The notes under the pieces are model-generated. The model did no database searches and had not been told where the DNA came from. It worked only from the letters and a program-made list of their open reading frames with translations. A stretch of 36,888 bases of DNA. Source: Hymenobacter wooponensis (GTDB lineage Bacteria; Bacteroidota; Bacteroidia; Cytophagales; Hymenobacteraceae). Each line of letters opens with the position of its first letter. Positions within the stretch are counted from its first letter, which is position 1. The stretch spans positions 1 through 36,888 of the forward strand of contig NZ_SRKZ01000012.1 of the NCBI RefSeq assembly GCF_004745865.1, written 5' to 3'. Of this stretch, positions 33,679 through 36,888 are shown one piece after another. The position numbers and the translations under genes are program-made.

Positions 33679-34962
33679 ATGCGTTTCCACGTTGTCCGGC
33701 TGCTCTTGCCGGTTTTCCTGGCCGCTTTGGCCGCTTGCTCTGATCAGAACAAAACAGCTCAGGTTGAGCAGACCAGCCGTAGGCCAGTTGCCGCTGATAC
33801 CGCCTCTGCACCGGCGCCACCCATTACGCCGGCAGCTCCAAAAGTCACTCCCGAGCAAGATGTAGCCTCTTATCTCGCTGGTATGCCCGTTAGCGCTGGC
33901 AGCGAACTACAGTCCCTTACAGCCCAACCCGCCTGGCAGGCCTTTTCCGCCGATGCCAATAAGAGCTGGAATAAGTACGACTCTACCCGCACCGTCAAAA
34001 TTGAACGCTGGGCTTCCAAGGAGCTAGATTCCGTGCGTGTCGCCAGCCCTACGGTGTTTTATCCGTTCAGTGGCCCCGACTTTCTCAACGTCACTACAAT
34101 GTTTCCTGGCAGTAGCCGGTACATTCTTATTGGGCTAGAGTCAGTGGGCGCCCTCCCGCCACAAACCACGCTGCAAAACCCCAAGTTGTTCCCAGCCCTC
34201 AAGGCTTCTCTGTGGTCGGTGCTTAACTTCAGCTTCTTCCGCACCAACGACATGGCCGTTGACCTGAACGGTAAAAAGACGGACAGCACCTGGATTGCCA
34301 AGCGGAAGCAGCAAATGGGAGTGAAGCCAGCGAAGGAAGTCACCATTGATGGAGTGCTACCGCTCCTAATGCTATTCGCAGCCCGTACTGAGCATCAGGT
34401 AACCGCCGTGCGCTACATCCAGCTAAATGCCGAAGGCCAAGTACTAGAAGCTGACACCGCCACAATCCGCAAGCCCGGTATAAAAGTGGTGCCTGGCGTA
34501 GAGGTGACACTAAAGGCGAAAGATGGCCAAGAGAAATCAGTTGTTTATTTCTCCGCCGACCTCAGCGACTGGAAGCTGGGCATCACGAAAGAAGCCGTAT
34601 TGAAGTACGTGCGCACGCTCGGCCCGCTGACCACCTACGTGAAGTCGGCCACTTACCTGATGCACAAGAGCTACTTCAGCAAAGTCCGGAACCTAGTTCT
34701 CGACCGAAGCAATTTCATCCTGCAAGATGATTCCGGTATTGCCATGAAGTATTTCCCCGCCGCCAACTGGCAGTTCACGTACTACGGGACCTACAAGCGG
34801 CCGATAAACTTGTTCGCCAAGCAATATCAGCCAGCCCTCACTGCTGCCTACACCGATTCTACCAACCCGCCTAGGCCACTTCCCTTTGGTACCGGCTACA
34901 ACTGGCGCCAGACCGATTCTAACCTGTTGCTGGCCCGGCGTGCTAAGCCGTTAGCTGAATAA
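33679..34962 (+). CDS. Lipoprotein of unknown function
   Basis: 427 aa. Signal peptide with lipobox, MRFHVVRLLLPVFLAALAAC (Cys20), then a Pro/Ala-rich linker (about 30-62) and a mixed domain: DVASYLAGMPVSAGSELQSLTAQPAWQAFSADANKSW, VFYPFSGPDFLNVTTMFPGS, KASLWSVLNFSFFRTNDMA, TIDGVLPLLMLFAARTEHQVTAVRY, VVYFSADLSDWKLGI, and a C-terminal ATYLMHKSYFSKVRNLVLDRSN. The 'YPFSGPDFLNVTTMFP' stretch is a recognisable conserved block in Bacteroidota lipoproteins, but I cannot name a function. Probably outer-membrane anchored. TACTTTCG near 33644 is a weak promoter candidate. Confidence 0.7.
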   Translation: MRFHVVRLLLPVFLAALAACSDQNKTAQVEQTSRRPVAADTASAPAPPITPAAPKVTPEQDVASYLAGMPVSAGSELQSLTAQPAWQAFSADANKSWNKYDSTRTVKIERWASKELDSVRVASPTVFYPFSGPDFLNVTTMFPGSSRYILIGLESVGALPPQTTLQNPKLFPALKASLWSVLNFSFFRTNDMAVDLNGKKTDSTWIAKRKQQMGVKPAKEVTIDGVLPLLMLFAARTEHQVTAVRYIQLNAEGQVLEADTATIRKPGIKVVPGVEVTLKAKDGQEKSVVYFSADLSDWKLGITKEAVLKYVRTLGPLTTYVKSATYLMHKSYFSKVRNLVLDRSNFILQDDSGIAMKYFPAANWQFTYYGTYKRPINLFAKQYQPALTAAYTDSTNPPRPLPFGTGYNWRQTDSNLLLARRAKPLAE

Positions 34963-34985
34963 GAAAACATCACGCGAGTTATAAG

Positions 34986-35015
34986 ATAGCCATGCCACCC
35001 CGCATGGCTATTTTT
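34986..35015 (+). terminator. Rho-independent terminator
   Basis: ATAGCCATGC and GCATGGCTAT, 10-bp arms with a 6-nt loop, then TTTT, 24 bp after the lipoprotein stop. Confidence 0.85.
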
Positions 35016-35112
35016 ATGTTCTCCTTTATAGTAATAGGAGAGGGGGGAAGTCGTACAAGCAGGTATAGCTTCCATACTCCTATAGTTAAGGTAGAAGTAA
35101 ACCCAGTCTGTC

Positions 35113-36411
35113 ATGGCCTACCCGATGCGGCTTTTCACTTTCCTATCGTGCCTGCTGCTAAGCAGTGAGCCACCAACCAGTTCCCCAAGCCCACCGCCCC
35201 CGGAGCCAACCCGCTTTGCCAATAGTCGCCTCTTGGATAGTTTGCTTCGTGCCGATTCACGCCTACTGCCAGTAGTGGAGCGCGCCGCTGAGTACGAGCT
35301 CCAAATTATCTACACCCAAATCAATCGTGATGCGCAGAATGCTCCCCACTTTGTTCAGCACGACTTTCGGCTCGATGCCCGGCAGTATTTCAATCCCGCA
35401 AGTCTGGTCAAGCTTCCTACCGTTGCTTTATCACTCGAAAAGCTGAACCAGCTCCATGTAGAAGGCCTTACGCGCCGCACTCCTATGGCCACTGGCACCG
35501 CGCATAGCTGTCAAACCGCTGCTCCTTATGTAGTATCTCCAGACTCGGATAAGGTAAACACTGTTGGCAACTACATTAAACGGATGCTGCTGGTCAGCGA
35601 CAACCAAGCATATAATCGGCTCTATGAGTTTCTAGGCCAGGGGCTGCTTAACCAACGGCTTCAGCAGTTGGGGTACCGCAATGCCCGCATCGTACGGCGC
35701 TTTGCCCCCTGCGACACCGCTGGCAACCGCTACACCAATCCCATCAGCTTCCGCGACGCTCAAACTAGCCAGATAGTTTACCAACAGTCAGCAGCAGTAA
35801 ATCGACAATTCTTATCTGCTCCACTGGGTAGAGTCACGAAAGGCAGAGCTTACCAAGCCGGTGGCCGCATTATTCAGCAGCCGTATGATTTCACTACCGC
35901 TAATTATCTACCCCTCGAAGACATAACGAACATCCTTCGCGCTATTCTATTCCCGGAAGCTACCCCCGCAAATCAGCGTTTTCAGCTAACTCCTACTGAT
36001 TATGCCTTCCTACGTTATTATTTGCACCAGACTCCGCATGACTCAGGCTACAGCCTATACCAGTCCTCCCGCTATTTTGATGCCTACAAGAAGTATCTAT
36101 ATTATGGGCGCAGCCCAAAAGCTGTAGCGCAACCGGGGCTACATATATATAATGTAGTAGGCATGTCGCACGGCTACTTAGCCGACGTGGCTTACTTCGC
36201 CGACTCAACCCGCCACACCGAGTTTCTCTTAAGCGCCGTGTTATATGTCAACAAGGATGGGGTTATTAATGACGGTAACTACGAATATGAATCAGTAGGC
36301 CTACCCTTTCTCGCTGCACTAGGTCAACAAATCCAGCAGTACGAAGCAAAAAGGAGCCGCACATACCCAGCAAAACTGGATGAGTGGTTTCAAAAGGACG
36401 TCATCAAATAG
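35113..36411 (+). CDS. Class A beta-lactamase-fold serine hydrolase
   Basis: 432 aa. Signal sequence (MAYPMRLFTFLSCLLLSSEP; Met5 is an alternative start), then a Pro/Ser-rich linker. The PBP/beta-lactamase fold shows SxxK (S97-L-V-K100 in NPASLVKLP) and SDN (S162-N164 in MLLVSDNQAYNRLYE). The usual KTG box is replaced by a SHG in VVGMSHGYLADVAYF, and the ending AVLYVNKDGVINDGNYEYESVGLPFLAALG matches a Bacteroidota serine-hydrolase subgroup. It is probably a periplasmic hydrolase or peptidase; beta-lactam hydrolysis is not supported by the sequence alone. Confidence 0.8.
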   Translation: MAYPMRLFTFLSCLLLSSEPPTSSPSPPPPEPTRFANSRLLDSLLRADSRLLPVVERAAEYELQIIYTQINRDAQNAPHFVQHDFRLDARQYFNPASLVKLPTVALSLEKLNQLHVEGLTRRTPMATGTAHSCQTAAPYVVSPDSDKVNTVGNYIKRMLLVSDNQAYNRLYEFLGQGLLNQRLQQLGYRNARIVRRFAPCDTAGNRYTNPISFRDAQTSQIVYQQSAAVNRQFLSAPLGRVTKGRAYQAGGRIIQQPYDFTTANYLPLEDITNILRAILFPEATPANQRFQLTPTDYAFLRYYLHQTPHDSGYSLYQSSRYFDAYKKYLYYGRSPKAVAQPGLHIYNVVGMSHGYLADVAYFADSTRHTEFLLSAVLYVNKDGVINDGNYEYESVGLPFLAALGQQIQQYEAKRSRTYPAKLDEWFQKDVIK

Positions 36412-36888
36412 GGCATGAGAGGAGCTAACCCTAACTTGCTATAAGGAGATAGGCTAGTTATTCGATTTTTTTCACCTTTCGTGAACTTACTGGCCTACGT
36501 AAGTAGTTATGCCACAGCCTACGGGAAGAAACAGGAGACTAAGCTAGTCTTACAGCCTCTAAAAAATTCTCCTATAGGCTTGCAAAAGCGAAAGAGAACC
36601 CTGACTTTTGCACTCCCAAATCGAACGGAGGCGGGCTACGAACGAGGCGAAAAGAAAGTTGCGCGGCGCACTAGGAAAAGTAGAACCTCTCTGCGTACCT
36701 TTGCACCCCGCTTCAACCGGAAGCGCCACCGCAAACGAGTCGACGAAAAATTTTTTCTCTGCTTGCTTGTTAGTTCGAAAAAGCTTCTTACCTTTGCACC
36801 CCGCTTGAGACCAGAAAGTGGCCTAGGGCGCGGGAAACGAAGAAAGCGAAAAAGTTTTTTGCTCTCGGAGTTGCAAAAGCGAAGAAAC
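36412..36888 (+). promoter_or_regulatory. Tandem promoters, probably of an rRNA operon
   Basis: No gene. Three TTTG-type boxes occur: TTG 36580-36582 with GACTTTTG at 36603-36610 (20 bp apart); TACCTTTG at 36696-36703 with no clear -33; TTG 36767-36769 with TACCTTTG at 36789-36796 (19 bp). Boxes two and three are followed by the identical GCACCCCGCTT. The word TTGCAAAAGCGAA occurs at 36580 and again at 36871, where another promoter may begin. Stacked promoters like these usually precede rRNA operons; the operon itself is outside the window. Confidence 0.6.

Noticed and set aside
35113..36411. A beta-lactam resistance gene
   Set aside because: SxxK and SDN are present but the KTG box is SHG and the end matches a general serine-hydrolase group, so resistance is not supported.
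36608..36808. A 66-codon frame at the right edge
   Set aside because: It spans tandem promoter boxes and reads as low-complexity; not a gene.

Overview
The window looks like a Bacteroidota chromosome, most likely a Hymenobacter-type member of the Cytophagales. Evidence: many genes are preceded by the Bacteroidota -7 box TAnnTTTG (usually TACCTTTG) with very short leaders, no Shine-Dalgarno sequences are evident, and the gene content fits (DUF2480, Wzi-like barrel, M61 and S41 peptidases, rpmH-rnpA). There are two parts.

Positions 1-11472 are an accessory island that runs off the left edge. Its right boundary lies inside comM (the yifB-type Mg-chelatase-like AAA ATPase), which is cut after about 289 of roughly 510 codons. 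The foreign DNA there ends in TGT...ACA with short internal repeats, as expected of a Tn7-like transposon, and the first gene inside the end (9633-11291) weakly resembles TnsE. The cargo reads as a defence island: (a) a Septu/retron-type pair, an HNH-AAA ATPase fusion plus a stand-alone HNH nuclease (341-3351); (b) a three-gene ubiquitin-like operon on the minus strand (3697-6303) encoding a Ubl-E2 fusion, a JAB-E1 fusion and a DUF6527 protein; (c) divergent from it, an XRE-ImmA/IrrE protease and a PIN-like protein (6744-8314); (d) an unknown protein and a small XRE regulator, divergent across a perfect 18-bp palindrome (8559-9366).

Positions 11473-36888 are ordinary chromosome. From left to right: broken comM, gmhA and a small membrane protein, an MsbA-type ABC exporter, a DUF-like protein, a Wzi-like outer-membrane barrel; then on the plus strand an acetyltransferase-like gene overlapping upp and a small membrane protein; a DEAD-box helicase (minus); tRNA-His(GTG) with clear promoter and terminator; a PfkB sugar kinase; a small disordered protein; a lipoprotein and an M61 peptidase (minus); then a long plus-strand stretch with rpmH-rnpA-S41 protease, a membrane-protein gene with an in-frame stop, tsaB, a DUF2480 gene, an APC permease with a voltage-gated-type ion channel, a lipoprotein and a class A beta-lactamase-fold hydrolase. 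The last 470 bases hold tandem strong promoter motifs and no gene, as expected upstream of an rRNA operon outside the window.

The most interesting content is the island: an insertion into comM carrying a compact Ubl/E2/E1/JAB conjugation system whose E2 and E1 lack recognisable catalytic cysteines, next to a nuclease-ATPase system in which the fused HNH domain has lost its catalytic residues while the separate HNH protein keeps them. A chromosomal word, TAGGCC/GGCCTA, is about three times enriched in the core and almost absent from the island.
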